A stretch of DNA of 64,000 nt, from NCBI GenBank assembly GCA_030746435.1, contig JASLMV010000008.1, forward strand, positions 41,196-105,195, given 5' to 3'. This document shows positions 45,629-55,687 of the stretch, piece by piece. The first letter of the stretch is position 1. Every line of letters begins with the position of its first letter. This DNA is from Gammaproteobacteria bacterium (GTDB lineage Bacteria > Pseudomonadota > Gammaproteobacteria > Steroidobacterales > GCA-2729495). Under the pieces are notes generated by a model. The model ran no database searches. It had not been told where the DNA came from and saw only the letters and a list, made by a program, of their open reading frames with translations. The position numbers and the translations under genes are program-made.

Positions 45629-46768
45629 ATGCCCGCTATGTCCTCGAACGCGAGTCCCGAAGACGCATCGATTTTCCAGGTTTCCAACAGCATGGCGCTG
45701 TTTAGCTGGCTGATCTGCGACCATCCGCAGTTCTGGCAAAAACTCGGCCGGCTTGAATCCGGCATCGTCGCCGATGAAATCGACCCGATTAGCGTTGACA
45801 GACCTGTCTATGTGTCCGGCCTGGCACGTTCCGGCAGCACTATTCTGCTGGAGATACTGGCCCAGGTCCCCGGCGTTGTCAGCCACTGCTACAAGGATTT
45901 TCCACCGGTATATACGCCCTATGCCTGGCACAGCCTGCTCCGGCACATGGCGCCCGGTGATGCCAAACCCGCCGAGCGTGCGCACAAGGACGGGATACTC
46001 GTCACACAGGACAGCCCGGAAGCCATGGAAGAACCTCTCTGGATGAGCTTTTTCCCGGACGCGCACAACCCGGACGTCAGTAACGTCATTACACCCGGTT
46101 GTGACGACGCCGGATTTGCAGAGTTCTACGACTCAACAATCCGCAAACTGCTCGCGGTGCGTGGCGGTACGCGTTACCTCGCTAAAGCCAACTACCAGTT
46201 GACCCGACTTGAATACCTGCTGGATCTTTATTCCGATGCAAAATTTGTGCTGCCAGTGCGTGAACCGGCTGCTCATATCGCATCGCTGGTTAAACAGCAC
46301 AATTTGTTTGCACGGGGTCAGCGCGTCAATGAGCGCTCCCGGAAGCATCTGCGCCGCATGGGCCACTTCGAGTTCGGTCTGGACCGGGTACCGATTAATA
46401 CCGGCGACACCGAGCGCACCCGGGAAATCCTCGGCCTGTGGGAACGGGGCGAAGAGGTGCTCGGCTGGGCGCGTTACTGGAATCAACTTTATTCATACGT
46501 TGCCGACCGGCTGGACACGAACGACGAGTTAGCGGCGGCATCGCGTATCGTGGTATTTGAGGAGTTGTGCGAACGCCCGGATGAAGTTCTGGGCGGCCTG
46601 TTCAGGCACTGCGAACTGGAAGCGGCGCCCGACTACCTTGCGGCTGCAGCCGGCAGGATTATGGCACCGACTTACTACCAGTCCGGCTTCGATGACAACG
46701 AACTCGACATGATCGCTGCCGAAACGTCGGCAACGATGGCACGTATGAAAAACCTGGCGACGGTCTGA
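45629..46768 (+). CDS. Sulfotransferase-family protein
   Basis: A 379-residue P-loop protein. The PAPS 5'-phosphosulfate loop is GLARSGSTILLEIL (about 64-77), and a downstream 3'-phosphate-binding region is likely at KFVLPVREPAAHIASLVKQ with a conserved Arg/Ser pattern. This places it in the Sulfotransfer_3-like group, which may act on carbohydrates, lipids or peptides. Start choice is uncertain: ATG 45629 or 45638, with a TTG at 45623; none has a strong ribosome site, consistent with coupling to the preceding gene, 7 bases away. Acceptor unknown. Confidence 0.82.
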   Translation: MPAMSSNASPEDASIFQVSNSMALFSWLICDHPQFWQKLGRLESGIVADEIDPISVDRPVYVSGLARSGSTILLEILAQVPGVVSHCYKDFPPVYTPYAWHSLLRHMAPGDAKPAERAHKDGILVTQDSPEAMEEPLWMSFFPDAHNPDVSNVITPGCDDAGFAEFYDSTIRKLLAVRGGTRYLAKANYQLTRLEYLLDLYSDAKFVLPVREPAAHIASLVKQHNLFARGQRVNERSRKHLRRMGHFEFGLDRVPINTGDTERTREILGLWERGEEVLGWARYWNQLYSYVADRLDTNDELAAASRIVVFEELCERPDEVLGGLFRHCELEAAPDYLAAAAGRIMAPTYYQSGFDDNELDMIAAETSATMARMKNLATV

Positions 46769-46772
46769 TCCG

Positions 46773-47798
46773 TTACCGCAGCGCCGGCATCACCCGCTCT
46801 GCAATCAACCGGATCGACTGCTCCGGTTCGCCGTACAGGCGAATGGCCAGCTCCGTAACCCCGCCGGCCTTGAACTGGCGCATCTCTTCGATAATTCGAT
46901 CGATATCATTTTCGTCGCCGATCCAGGTCAGGTTGTCGACCAGCTTGTTAACGAGTTCGTCGGGCACGCCTTCGACATCCGGCGAATTACGGATATATGC
47001 CTGTGCAAATGCGGGAAAACTCTCCTCGACCAGGCTGCACTCTTCCGGGGTCAGAAAAGGTGACACGTACCAGTGCTCCAGCATGCCGCGGACGAACAGC
47101 TTAGCCCGCGCTTCACGGTACGCTGCCTCCCGGTCGGTCTTTACATGCCAGGTATAGAGGTTGCTGACACGAAAGGTGGACGTATCGCGATTGTTGTCGC
47201 TGAGGCCCTGCCGGAGCACCGTCATGGTTTCCTCCATGCGCGGCAGAGTCACATCCGAAAACATCACGCCATCCCCCACCCGGCTTGCCATGCGCAGCAT
47301 CTGCGGCCTGGCAGCAGCCACATAAATTAATGCGCTGTCGTCAGGCGCCCATTCCGGATGGTAGCCCTGCACCTGGTACAACTCGCCGTCGTAATTAAAC
47401 GGTCTCTCGGTCGCGGCACCGCGCAGGAATTCCACACATTCACGCACCGCCCGAACCATGCGGGGCATCATGTCGCGCCGGCCTGGTTTCAGTCCCATCC
47501 CTATGACTGTACCGCCGCCTCCCCCGATAACGATGCTGGCACGGCCACTCGAATACTCGTTCAGCGTGTATAACTGGTTTGCAATCTTGACCGGGTGGAG
47601 TTCGAACGGACTGACAGCGATCGGCCCTACCCTCAGGCTGCTGCTGGCCTCGGCGAGGGGCATGAAACACATGAAGGGATCGCGACCGGCGACATGGTTC
47701 GCGGTCCAGACCGTGCCGAAACCGAGTCCTTCGGCTAGCAGGCCAAGCTCTCTGAAACGCCCAGGTGTATCCGGTTCGAGCACGAGATCGAGTTGCAT
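46773..47798 (-). CDS. Luciferase-like flavin-dependent monooxygenase (LLM class)
   Basis: A 341-residue TIM-barrel protein of the bacterial luciferase family. It begins MQLDLVLEP and contains LAEGLGFGTVWTANH, SSLRVGPIAVSPFELHPV, GGGGGTVIGMG and YVAAARPQMLRMA, the usual F420/FMN-binding layout. Substrate and whether the cofactor is FMN or F420 cannot be told. The ATG at 47798 is used because it begins the first barrel strand; an upstream frame extension overlaps the protease gene and lacks homology. It converges on the sulfotransferase with a 4-base gap. Confidence 0.85.
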   Translation of the reverse strand: MQLDLVLEPDTPGRFRELGLLAEGLGFGTVWTANHVAGRDPFMCFMPLAEASSSLRVGPIAVSPFELHPVKIANQLYTLNEYSSGRASIVIGGGGGTVIGMGLKPGRRDMMPRMVRAVRECVEFLRGAATERPFNYDGELYQVQGYHPEWAPDDSALIYVAAARPQMLRMASRVGDGVMFSDVTLPRMEETMTVLRQGLSDNNRDTSTFRVSNLYTWHVKTDREAAYREARAKLFVRGMLEHWYVSPFLTPEECSLVEESFPAFAQAYIRNSPDVEGVPDELVNKLVDNLTWIGDENDIDRIIEEMRQFKAGGVTELAIRLYGEPEQSIRLIAERVMPALR

Positions 47799-47806
47799 AC
47801 GCCCGC

Positions 47807-48544
47807 CTAAATACCTTCCACGTGCTGTTGAATGAAACCCCGCACCGCCGCGAGGTTGGTGTAGGTTGCGCCGCCCCCGCCCAGGCTGCACAGGTTACCG
47901 TCGGTACCACTCGCCACGCCAACGACGAGGCGCCTGCCGTCCAGCGTGCGCATCAGCATCGGGCTGCCGCTGTCGCGCCCGCAGGGACCGCCGCCTTTGT
48001 AGCTGTAATTGATCTGGCTTCCGCGGAGCTCCAGTTTGTCCAGTTCTATGCGCCCTTCGACGAGCCGCTCGGAGGGCTGCGGACTGATTTCTGTCTTTCC
48101 CCAGCCGGCAACCCCGGCGGACATTCCCGGCAACAGCAAGACAACTGCCTCCCGTTTCGTAGGTAGTGCCGCAACGGGCGCGTCGACAGGCTCGGCCAGG
48201 TACAGGAGCCCAACATCGTTCTGGAGGCTATCGCCGGAAAATCCTGGATGCCGTATCGCCCTCTCAACCTCAATCCGCCTGGCCGCCGCCCGCTTTGCAT
48301 GACCGGCAAGCACATACTTTCGCGTGCCCGTGCAATGCGCAGCGGTTAATACCCAGCGGGGCGCGATCAATACACCGCCGCAGATACCACCGCTGACTTT
48401 ACCAACGATTACGACAGCCCATGGATATTCGGCCTCGAAAGCCTGATCACTAACCAGGCTGCCATTCACAATGGCATGTGCGTCGACGGCAAGCACCGTT
48501 AAGGCAGCCAGCCCGGTTAGAAATGTGATTCCCCTGTGAACCAT
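47807..48544 (-). CDS. Secreted trypsin-like serine protease (S1 family)
   Basis: A 245-residue protein with a signal peptide (residues 1-24) and the mature start IVNG (25-28), the usual chymotrypsin-fold activation end. The catalytic triad is H70 (LTAAHC), D110 (NDVGLLYL) and S192 (GRDSGSPML). The last motif replaces the common GDSGGP by RDSGSP. Four or more cysteines can form disulphides. The activation site directly follows the signal peptide, so the enzyme may be active upon export without a propeptide. It lies 8 bases ahead of the LLM gene on the same strand. Confidence 0.88.
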   Translation of the reverse strand: MVHRGITFLTGLAALTVLAVDAHAIVNGSLVSDQAFEAEYPWAVVIVGKVSGGICGGVLIAPRWVLTAAHCTGTRKYVLAGHAKRAAARRIEVERAIRHPGFSGDSLQNDVGLLYLAEPVDAPVAALPTKREAVVLLLPGMSAGVAGWGKTEISPQPSERLVEGRIELDKLELRGSQINYSYKGGGPCGRDSGSPMLMRTLDGRRLVVGVASGTDGNLCSLGGGGATYTNLAAVRGFIQQHVEGI

Positions 48545-48573
48545 GGGCGAAGCCTAGCACTTGGCGCCTGGAA

Positions 48574-48601
48574 TAAAAAAACCCGGGACACGCCCGGGTT
48601 T
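48574..48601 (-). terminator. Intrinsic terminator after the outer-membrane protein gene
   Basis: Arms AAACCCGGG and CCCGGGTTT around a five-base loop (48579-48601), followed on the minus strand by a T-run. It lies between the barrel-protein stop (48624) and the protease start. Confidence 0.85.
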
Positions 48602-48623
48602 CCAGATTCAGTTTAACGACCGC

Positions 48624-49454
48624 TCAGAAGGAAAGGTCCAGGCTCAAACGAGGCCCGCGGTAATCCAGGTCGATATCCGCAATGATGTCATCATCTTCGT
48701 ACTCGCCTTCGAGATCGAAGATCGAATAGTGCAATCCCAGTGCAAAGTTATGCAAGACGCGCCACCGCAGACCGATATCTCCCACGAGAATCTTGGCGTC
48801 GAATTCGTCGCCACCGCCCTCGTAATCGACGTCCAGATAGCCGGCATTCAAACCGAGCAACCATTTGTCGTTAAATGCGTAATCGTAGCCCAGGTTAAAA
48901 GTGGGCAAAGGGGCCGTAAAATTTTCAGCGGAGCTGTCTGCCGGCACGGCTGTGTTGGCGATACCGATATCGAATTCCTGTACCGACAGCCCCGCACCCA
49001 GCGAGAGGTTCATGCTCTCGGTCATGACGAGTGAATAGGCGTAGGCGAGCTCGTAAACTTCCACATCCAGAAAGGTATCAACTTCGACGCCGGGCAATAC
49101 CACGAGGTCATCAAATACCAATCCGTCTTCGGTTACGGTAGTAGCATCGCGATCGAATGAGTAAGCATTGAAGCTTAGCGAATGCTTCTTAAAGACCCTC
49201 CAGTCGAGGGACGCGTACGATGCGGACTTCGAATCGTCGAGGCCCAGGTCATCTTCGAAATCGATCGATGTGCCCACCAGCGGGCCACCAACCTCGCTCA
49301 CCATGATCTCGGTGTTGAGGTCGGGCTCGTAGGTGCCCATGGCAAGCTTCAGCCGCTCACCTGTAGGCCACGTACGCCAGTCATCCCCGTCGGCCAGGGC
49401 GGCCAAGGGCGACAGCAACACAGCAGTTACAGCTAGAAAACCAGGGAGTCTCAC
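48624..49454 (-). CDS. Predicted outer-membrane beta-barrel protein
   Basis: A 276-residue protein with a signal peptide (cleavage near LADGDD, residue 21) and a series of alternating amphipathic strands (SASYASLDWRVF, SLSFNAYSFDRD, LNLGAG-type turns, KWLLGLNAGYLDVDY). It ends in a C-terminal strand closing with Phe (LSLDLSF), the signature recognised by the BAM machinery. The extracellular loops are rich in Asp/Glu. No specific porin family recognised. The 279 bases upstream (to tRNA-Pro) show no gene and must hold its promoter. Confidence 0.78.
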   Translation of the reverse strand: MRLPGFLAVTAVLLSPLAALADGDDWRTWPTGERLKLAMGTYEPDLNTEIMVSEVGGPLVGTSIDFEDDLGLDDSKSASYASLDWRVFKKHSLSFNAYSFDRDATTVTEDGLVFDDLVVLPGVEVDTFLDVEVYELAYAYSLVMTESMNLSLGAGLSVQEFDIGIANTAVPADSSAENFTAPLPTFNLGYDYAFNDKWLLGLNAGYLDVDYEGGGDEFDAKILVGDIGLRWRVLHNFALGLHYSIFDLEGEYEDDDIIADIDLDYRGPRLSLDLSF

Positions 49455-49733
49455 GACGCGCCTCCTTGCGAATCGTGCCCGTACCCTACGGACACCAACA
49501 ACAATACTTTCCCGAACTCAGGTATATCACGCACCAAAAAACGGTCAAGGAAACAGTCGGCAAGCCGGGAAAAAAGCCCGTAACTAAGCCATTTTTTCTA
49601 TTCGTGAAGATAGATTATGTGATGCCGAGAAAACTCTCGGCAGATTAAACATAAATGCGCAAGGTAATTTTTGGAGTATCATAGCCGGCCGTTTGGGGCG
49701 TCAGACGTTGCTCCAAACGTAGATTTCAACGGT

Positions 49734-49810
<77 letters not shown>

Positions 49811-49814
49811 AATT

Positions 49815-49869
49815 CTTTACAGAAAAATCGGCTTCCTTCCCCTTTCGGGGAAGCGATTTTTTTGTAAAG
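49815..49869 (+). terminator. Extended intrinsic terminator after tRNA-Pro
   Basis: The inner stem CTTCCCC-TTTC-GGGGAAG (49836-49853) is nested in an outer near-perfect pairing of CTTTACAGAAAAATCG (49815-49830) with CGATTTTTTTGTAAAG (49854-49869). The T-run at 49857-49863 completes a standard terminator; the outer arms make it unusually long. Confidence 0.85.
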
Positions 49870-49986
49870 GATGACGGGCGGGATTCTGGAACCGAATAAA
49901 GGTTTGACCAAATCGCCAGGAGCGATTTAGGACGACCGAGCTTCGCGAGGTCGCCCGCAGGGCGAGGGCCATGGATGGCCCGAGTC

Positions 49987-50009
49987 AATCCTCTCACCCC
50001 GACCAAATT
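49987..50009 (+). repeat. Second copy of the tRNA-Pro 3' end (23-base direct repeat)
   Basis: AATCCTCTCACCCCGACCAAATT, split here as AATCCTCTCACC and CCGACCAAATT, repeats exactly the tRNA 3' end plus four flanking bases (first copy 49792-49814). The copies are 195 bases apart. Such duplication can mark an attachment site of an integrated element or a tRNA-linked repeat; no integrase is present between or near them. Confidence 0.9.
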
Positions 50010-50322
50010 TGCGTGTATTTGGACACGCAAATTCCAGACGCCGCGATAGCGGCACAACTTTGTCGGAGGCCGTTAGGCCGCAGACAAGGCGCCTTTGGGC
50101 GCAATCGTTCGGCTGCAGGTTCCGGGCCTGAACGAGTGCCGATCTGCTCGGGCAAGAAAACTGGCTTTGTCGGAGGCTCACCGAGCCGGAGACCAACCGC
50201 TCGATAGAGCGGAAGACGCATCCGCTGACCTCGCGCACAACTACGTCGGCGTGCTAAGCCCGAAATAGATGGTCTAAGGAAAGTTTGTCGCGGCTAAAGC
50301 CGCTCCTACAGATAGATCTAGA
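50010..50322. repeat. Hairpin-rich, REP-like repeat region between tRNA-Pro and merR
   Basis: No gene is credible here. I see several palindromic units: GCCGC-GATA-GCGGC-type at about 50041-50054, two copies of CTTTGTCGGAGGC (50058-50070 and 50165-50177) each followed by a GGCC/GCC-type stem, and GCGGCTAAAGCCGC (50290-50303) followed by TCCTACA. The last resembles REP elements of Pseudomonas-like genomes. The stretch just before it (49895-49985) is also GC-rich and hairpin-forming. It separates tRNA-Pro from the convergent merR end. Confidence 0.6.
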
Positions 50323-50679
50323 TCAGCGCCTTAAAATCTTCAGGACTTCTTCGAGTTCGTTACGGACCTGCTTGATGATCTGCTGGCTCTGGGAGACGTC
50401 CGATTTGGCCTCGGTCCCCGTCAGCCGCTGGCGTGCACCGCCAATAGTGAAGCCTTCTTCATACAGCAGGCTGCGTATCTGCCGGATGATCAGCACGTCC
50501 TGGCGCTGATAGTAACGCCGGTTACCGCGGCGTTTTACCGGTTTCAGTTGCGGAAATTCCTGTTCCCAGTACCTCAGTACGTGGGGCTTGACTGCACACA
50601 GGTCGCTTACTTCACCGATTGTGAAGTAACGTTTCCCCGGTATAGGTGGTAATTGGTCGTTATTCCCCGGTTCCAGCAT
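50323..50679 (-). CDS. MerR-family transcriptional regulator (phe-ihfA linked)
   Basis: A 118-residue protein with the MerR winged helix (residues about 16-85: [41 protein letters not shown]) and a C-terminal coiled coil, without a recognisable effector domain. This is the conserved MerR protein encoded after ihfA in many gammaproteobacteria; its targets are not defined. Its start overlaps the ihfA end by 20 bases, so translation is coupled. Confidence 0.9.
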   Translation of the reverse strand: MLEPGNNDQLPPIPGKRYFTIGEVSDLCAVKPHVLRYWEQEFPQLKPVKRRGNRRYYQRQDVLIIRQIRSLLYEEGFTIGGARQRLTGTEAKSDVSQSQQIIKQVRNELEEVLKILRR

Positions 50680-50959
50680 AGGCCTCTACTCGGGCTTTTA
50701 GTTTTTGTCCCGGTCTGAACGTGACTACGCGTCGCGCCGTGATCGGTATTTCTTCGCTCGTCTTGGGATTGCGTCCCGGACGTTCATTCTTGTCACGCAG
50801 GTCGAAATTGCCGAATCCGGACAGTTTCACCTGCTCTCCGCTCCCCAGAGCGCTGCGCAAATCTTCAAAGAACAGATCGACAAGCTCCCGCGCTTCGCGT
50901 TTATTGAGTCCCAGTTCATCGAACAATGACTCGGCCATGTCTGCTTTGGTGAGTGCCAT
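50660..50959 (-). CDS. ihfA: Integration host factor alpha subunit
   Basis: A 99-residue HU/IHF-family DNA-bending protein with [26 protein letters not shown], the beta-arm [12 protein letters not shown] and [17 protein letters not shown]. It pairs with IhfB. It starts 4 bases after pheT ends, the usual order pheS-pheT-ihfA. Confidence 0.95.
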   Translation of the reverse strand: MALTKADMAESLFDELGLNKREARELVDLFFEDLRSALGSGEQVKLSGFGNFDLRDKNERPGRNPKTSEEIPITARRVVTFRPGQKLKARVEAYAGTGE

Positions 50960-50963
50960 GGAA

Positions 50964-53351
50964 TTATTCTCTTATGCTGGCGTTGAACTTCCCGGAGAGT
51001 CGCTCTATAACGGCGTTTACGGCCCCCTCAATCTCCGGTTCGGTAAGGGTGCGGGAAGTTTCCTGCAAAATCAAGCCTAAAGCGACACTCTTTAGACCTC
51101 TTTCAATATTGTCCCCTGTGTAAACATCGAAAACCCAGGCGTCCTGCAATAAAGGGCCGGCGGCCTCCCGGACGGTTCCCAGAAGTTCGGCTGCCGTGAT
51201 TTGTTCATTTACCAACACCGCCAGATCGCGCCGTACCGACGGAAAACGGGAGACGGGGCTGAATGCCGGAAGCCGCGCCGCCAGTCCCGCTTGCGGCAAT
51301 AACTCGAACAACACCGGTGCCGGACTTATGTCCCATAGCCGAACCAGTCTCGGGTGCAACTCCCCCAGCCAACCGATGGTCTGGCCCTCACGTTCGATAC
51401 GGGCACTTACGCCGGGTTTCAGCGCCGCGTGTTCGGCTGCAATGAAGGTGACCGATTCTGTATCGCCGGTCAGGCTCAGGAGCGCCTCGATATCTGACTT
51501 TATGTCAAACAGATTAGCTGCTTCTGCGCCGCTCGTATCCGCCCCCCACTGCTCCGGCAACAGGGGGCCCCAGGCGATGCCCGCGATGAGCTCTTCCTCA
51601 GCGATTTCATTGCCTTGCGAGCTAAATATCACCCCAATCTCGAATAGCCTTGCCCGCCCCTGCTGGCGGCTGCTGTTAACGCTTACGGCCTGCAGTAATC
51701 CCGGCCAGAGAGACCGGCGCATAACCGACTGTTCCGCCGAGATCGGGTTCACCAGTTCAACATCGCTGGCGTCACCCAGCAGCGTCCGTTGCCGGTCGGG
51801 GTCGACGAAACTGTAAGTAATGGCTTCCTGGTAACCGCGGTCTGCGAGCAGTGTTCTGGCCCGGTCCGTCGTAACCCGCGCTTCGCTCGCACAAGCCAGC
51901 GTCGCGGCAACCTGCTGTGCCTGCTCCGGCACCTGGTCGTAACCGTACAGCCGCACGACTTCTTCGATCAGGTCTTCCTCGATCTCGATATCGAAGCGCG
52001 CACTCGTCGCCGTCACCGACCAGCCGGCATCGTTTGTCGTAACTGCAAAACCAAGCCGGCCCAGCATCGATTCGATATCGTCGTCCGGAATGCCGACGCC
52101 AAGAATTTTTGTGAGCCGTTCACGCCGCAACTGCACCGGTTCCCGCGAGGGAAGGTGCTTGTCATTGCGGACTTCGGTAACCGGCCCGGCCTTGCCGCCG
52201 GCTATCTGCACCAGCAGTTCGGAGGCGCGTTCGATCGCCCTGACCTGGCCGTTGAAATCCACCCCGCGCTCGAAGCGCAGCGAGGCATCCGTGTGCAGGC
52301 CATAACGTCGTGCCCGGCCGGCAATAGCGGCAGGGCTGAACCAGGCACTCTCGAAGAATACATCGGTCGTCGCACTGTCAACGGCGCTATCCGCTCCGCC
52401 CATGATGCCGGCTATACCGATGGCGGCTTTGTCATCGGCGATGACCAGTACATCTTTCGTCAGTTCCACTTCCTGGCCGTCGAGCAGGCTGAGCTTTTCG
52501 CCCTTCTTCGCCATGCGCGCCGCAACCGACCCGTTGAGTTTCGCAAGATCGTAACCGTGCATGGGCTGACCGAACTCGAGCATCACGTAGTTGGTCACGT
52601 CGACCACCGGATGCAGGGGCCGTACGCCGCTGCGACGCAGGCGCTCGCGGAGCCACAGCGGCGTCACGGCATCGGGGTTTATGCCCCTGATGACACGTCC
52701 CGCAAACACCGGGCATGCGTCACCGGCCTTAAGCGAAATCGAAACAATATCGTCCAGTTCGGCGCCGATGCCGTTTACTGCTGGTTCGGAGAACTCCAGC
52801 AGGCTCACGGCGGCGACATCACGCGCCACGCCGAGGACGCTGAAGCAGTCCGCCCGGTTCGGCGTCAGGTCCAGGTCGATGACATGATCGTCGAGGCCCA
52901 GGAGTTCGGTGACACCCGTCCCCGGTTCACCATCATTGCCAAGTTCCAGCAACCCGTCGCTGCTGTCACCCAGCCCGAGTTCGACGGTTGAACAGAGCAT
53001 GCCGAAAGACTCCTGGCCGCGGATCGTGCTTTGCTCGATCTTCAGGCCGCCGGGCAGCTCTGCACCGATGGTCGCCAGCGGGTAACAGTTACCCGCCTGC
53101 ACATTCGAAGCACCGCAGACAACCTGCACCGGTTGCTTTTGTCCCGCATCGACGCTGCACAGGGAAAGCCGGTCCGCGTCCGGGTGCGGGTTCTTTTCCA
53201 GCACCCTGGCAACGACGACGCCCTCCGGCACGGTACCGCAGGACTCGACCGAGTCGACCTCCAGGCCGGCCATCGTCAGTTGTTCCGCCAGCCCGTTCGT
53301 GTCGACGTTGGGGTCCGCCCATTCCCGCAACCATTTTTCAGAGATTCTCAT
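50964..53351 (-). CDS. pheT: Phenylalanyl-tRNA synthetase beta subunit
   Basis: A 795-residue subunit with an N-terminal OB-like tRNA-binding domain ([23 protein letters not shown]), B3/B4 editing domains ([22 protein letters not shown]), B5 and the C-terminal anticodon-binding FDX-ACB domain ([14 protein letters not shown]). It charges tRNA-Phe with PheS. I use ATG 53351 ([11 protein letters not shown], as in the family); a TTG three codons earlier is also in frame. Confidence 0.96.
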   Translation of the reverse strand: MRISEKWLREWADPNVDTNGLAEQLTMAGLEVDSVESCGTVPEGVVVARVLEKNPHPDADRLSLCSVDAGQKQPVQVVCGASNVQAGNCYPLATIGAELPGGLKIEQSTIRGQESFGMLCSTVELGLGDSSDGLLELGNDGEPGTGVTELLGLDDHVIDLDLTPNRADCFSVLGVARDVAAVSLLEFSEPAVNGIGAELDDIVSISLKAGDACPVFAGRVIRGINPDAVTPLWLRERLRRSGVRPLHPVVDVTNYVMLEFGQPMHGYDLAKLNGSVAARMAKKGEKLSLLDGQEVELTKDVLVIADDKAAIGIAGIMGGADSAVDSATTDVFFESAWFSPAAIAGRARRYGLHTDASLRFERGVDFNGQVRAIERASELLVQIAGGKAGPVTEVRNDKHLPSREPVQLRRERLTKILGVGIPDDDIESMLGRLGFAVTTNDAGWSVTATSARFDIEIEEDLIEEVVRLYGYDQVPEQAQQVAATLACASEARVTTDRARTLLADRGYQEAITYSFVDPDRQRTLLGDASDVELVNPISAEQSVMRRSLWPGLLQAVSVNSSRQQGRARLFEIGVIFSSQGNEIAEEELIAGIAWGPLLPEQWGADTSGAEAANLFDIKSDIEALLSLTGDTESVTFIAAEHAALKPGVSARIEREGQTIGWLGELHPRLVRLWDISPAPVLFELLPQAGLAARLPAFSPVSRFPSVRRDLAVLVNEQITAAELLGTVREAAGPLLQDAWVFDVYTGDNIERGLKSVALGLILQETSRTLTEPEIEGAVNAVIERLSGKFNASIRE

Positions 53352-53363
53352 CGCGTACAAACC

Positions 53364-54395
<1,032 letters not shown>

Positions 54396-54477
54396 TCAAT
54401 GGCCGGCAATGTAACCCGGACAAAGCGCCCGCGCTCACTTTATCAGACAGCCACCTGCCCCCTGCAAGCGACGTGTT

Positions 54478-54840
54478 TCAGGACGCGCTCAGGCTGGCTT
54501 TCGCCTGCTCTGCGAGCACACCAAACGCATCCGGATCATGGATGGCGATGTCGGCAAGGATCTTGCGATCGATGTCGATTTCCGCCTGCTTCAACCCGTT
54601 AATAAAGCGGCTATAGGACAGGTCGTGCAACCGCGCAGCCGCGTTGATACGGGCTATCCATAAAGCCCGGAACTGGCGCTTGCGCTGCCGCCGGTCACGG
54701 TACGCATACTGGCCTGACTTGGTGACCGCCTGCTTGGCCGTCTTAAACAGCTTGCTGCGGGCACCGTAATAACCCTTCGCCTTGCGAAGCACTCTCTTGT
54801 GGCGCGCCTTGGCGACGACGCCTCGTTTAACTCTTGGCAT
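54478..54840 (-). CDS. rplT: 50S ribosomal protein L20
   Basis: A 120-residue basic protein beginning [29 protein letters not shown], the L20 signature, with [20 protein letters not shown] and [13 protein letters not shown]. It builds the large subunit and, in the enterobacterial operon, represses rpmI-rplT translation. It lies 14 bases after rpmI. Confidence 0.97.
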   Translation of the reverse strand: MPRVKRGVVAKARHKRVLRKAKGYYGARSKLFKTAKQAVTKSGQYAYRDRRQRKRQFRALWIARINAAARLHDLSYSRFINGLKQAEIDIDRKILADIAIHDPDAFGVLAEQAKASLSAS

Positions 54841-54854
54841 GTTCCCTTTCCCCT

Positions 54855-55052
54855 TTAACCGTAAGGCAGCATTTTCTTGACGGCGGCGAGATCACTCTCG
54901 GCCACGTGCTCGGTCATGCCGAGCTGACGTTTCCGCTTCGAACGCTTCTTGGTCAGAATATGATTGAGGTGGGACTGGGCGCGCTTGAAACGGCCCTTGC
55001 CGGTGCGGCGAAATCGCTTCGCTGCCCCGCGATTGGTTTTCATCTTGGGCAT
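54855..55052 (-). CDS. rpmI: 50S ribosomal protein L35
   Basis: A 65-residue basic protein [24 protein letters not shown]..., the L35 signature, with [17 protein letters not shown] and the closing MLPYG. AAGGAG sits 6 bases upstream of the ATG. Confidence 0.97.
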   Translation of the reverse strand: MPKMKTNRGAAKRFRRTGKGRFKRAQSHLNHILTKKRSKRKRQLGMTEHVAESDLAAVKKMLPYG

Positions 55053-55165
55053 TACTAACTCCTTGGCCTGATCCGTACCGATTGCCTGATTAAGGCGGGC
55101 CGCAGCAGGCGGGCTTGGGTCTTACAAAGACCCGCACACACTTTTATAAATAGTTACCGAAGTAA
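55053..55165 (-). promoter_or_regulatory. infC-rpmI intergenic leader with hairpins, candidate L20 control region
   Basis: These 113 bases hold two clear hairpins read on the minus strand. AGTTAC-TTCG-GTAACT (55149-55164) carries a UUCG tetraloop right at the infC stop, and GGGTCT-TTGTA-AGACCC lies about 30 bases further. A CCGCC/GGCGG-rich segment follows before the rpmI ribosome site. In E. coli, L20 binds RNA between infC and rpmI to repress translation; whether these hairpins serve that role here is inference. Confidence 0.4.
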
Positions 55166-55684
55166 CTAATGCTTTTTCGGCGTCAAGACCATGACCAGTT
55201 GCCGCCCTTCCATTTTCGGAAACTGCTCGACAACGCCATAGTCTTCCAGGTCTTTCTCAACTCGTTTCAGGAGCTTGACGCCCAGTTCCTGATGAGCCAT
55301 TTCCCGACCGCGATAACGCAGGGTTATCTTGGTCCTGTCACCGTTTGACAGGAAATCGATGAGTTTACGCAACTTGACCTGGTAGTCGCTCTCTTCGGTT
55401 CCCGGTCGAAATTTAATTTCCTTGACGTGTACCTGCTTCTGCTTACCTTTCGACTGCTGTGCTTTTTTCTTCAGCTCAAAAAGGTATTTCCCGAAATCCA
55501 TGATTCGGCAAACCGGCGGTTCCGCATTCGGTGAAACCTCTACCAGGTCCAGCCCTGCTTCCTCGGCTTTCCCAATAGCATCATCGAGACTCAGTATCCC
55601 GGCTTGTTCACCCTCGGCATCAATTACCCTCACATCCGTGGCGGTAATTTCGCGGTTGCGTCGGACACGTTTGGTAGCAGCTAT
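55166..55684 (-). CDS. infC: Translation initiation factor IF-3, AUA start
   Basis: A 172-residue factor that stops premature 30S-50S joining and proofreads start codons. Core motifs are [29 protein letters not shown] and [19 protein letters not shown]. The N-terminal basic segment [21 protein letters not shown] lies upstream of the first conventional start (GTG 55633). The frame has no ATG, GTG or TTG there and is bounded by TGA (55688-55690, also the thrS stop). ATA at 55682-55684 lies 8 bases after GGAGG. IF-3 genes commonly use AUU/AUA/AUC starts for autoregulation, so I take ATA as the start. Confidence 0.93.
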   Translation of the reverse strand: MAATKRVRRNREITATDVRVIDAEGEQAGILSLDDAIGKAEEAGLDLVEVSPNAEPPVCRIMDFGKYLFELKKKAQQSKGKQKQVHVKEIKFRPGTEESDYQVKLRKLIDFLSNGDRTKITLRYRGREMAHQELGVKLLKRVEKDLEDYGVVEQFPKMEGRQLVMVLTPKKH

Positions 55685-55687
55685 TCG

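Noticed and set aside
49864..50322. A CRISPR array or a complete integrated element behind tRNA-Pro
   Set aside because: Repeats are few, unequal and not regularly spaced, and there is no cas gene, integrase or other mobile gene nearby.
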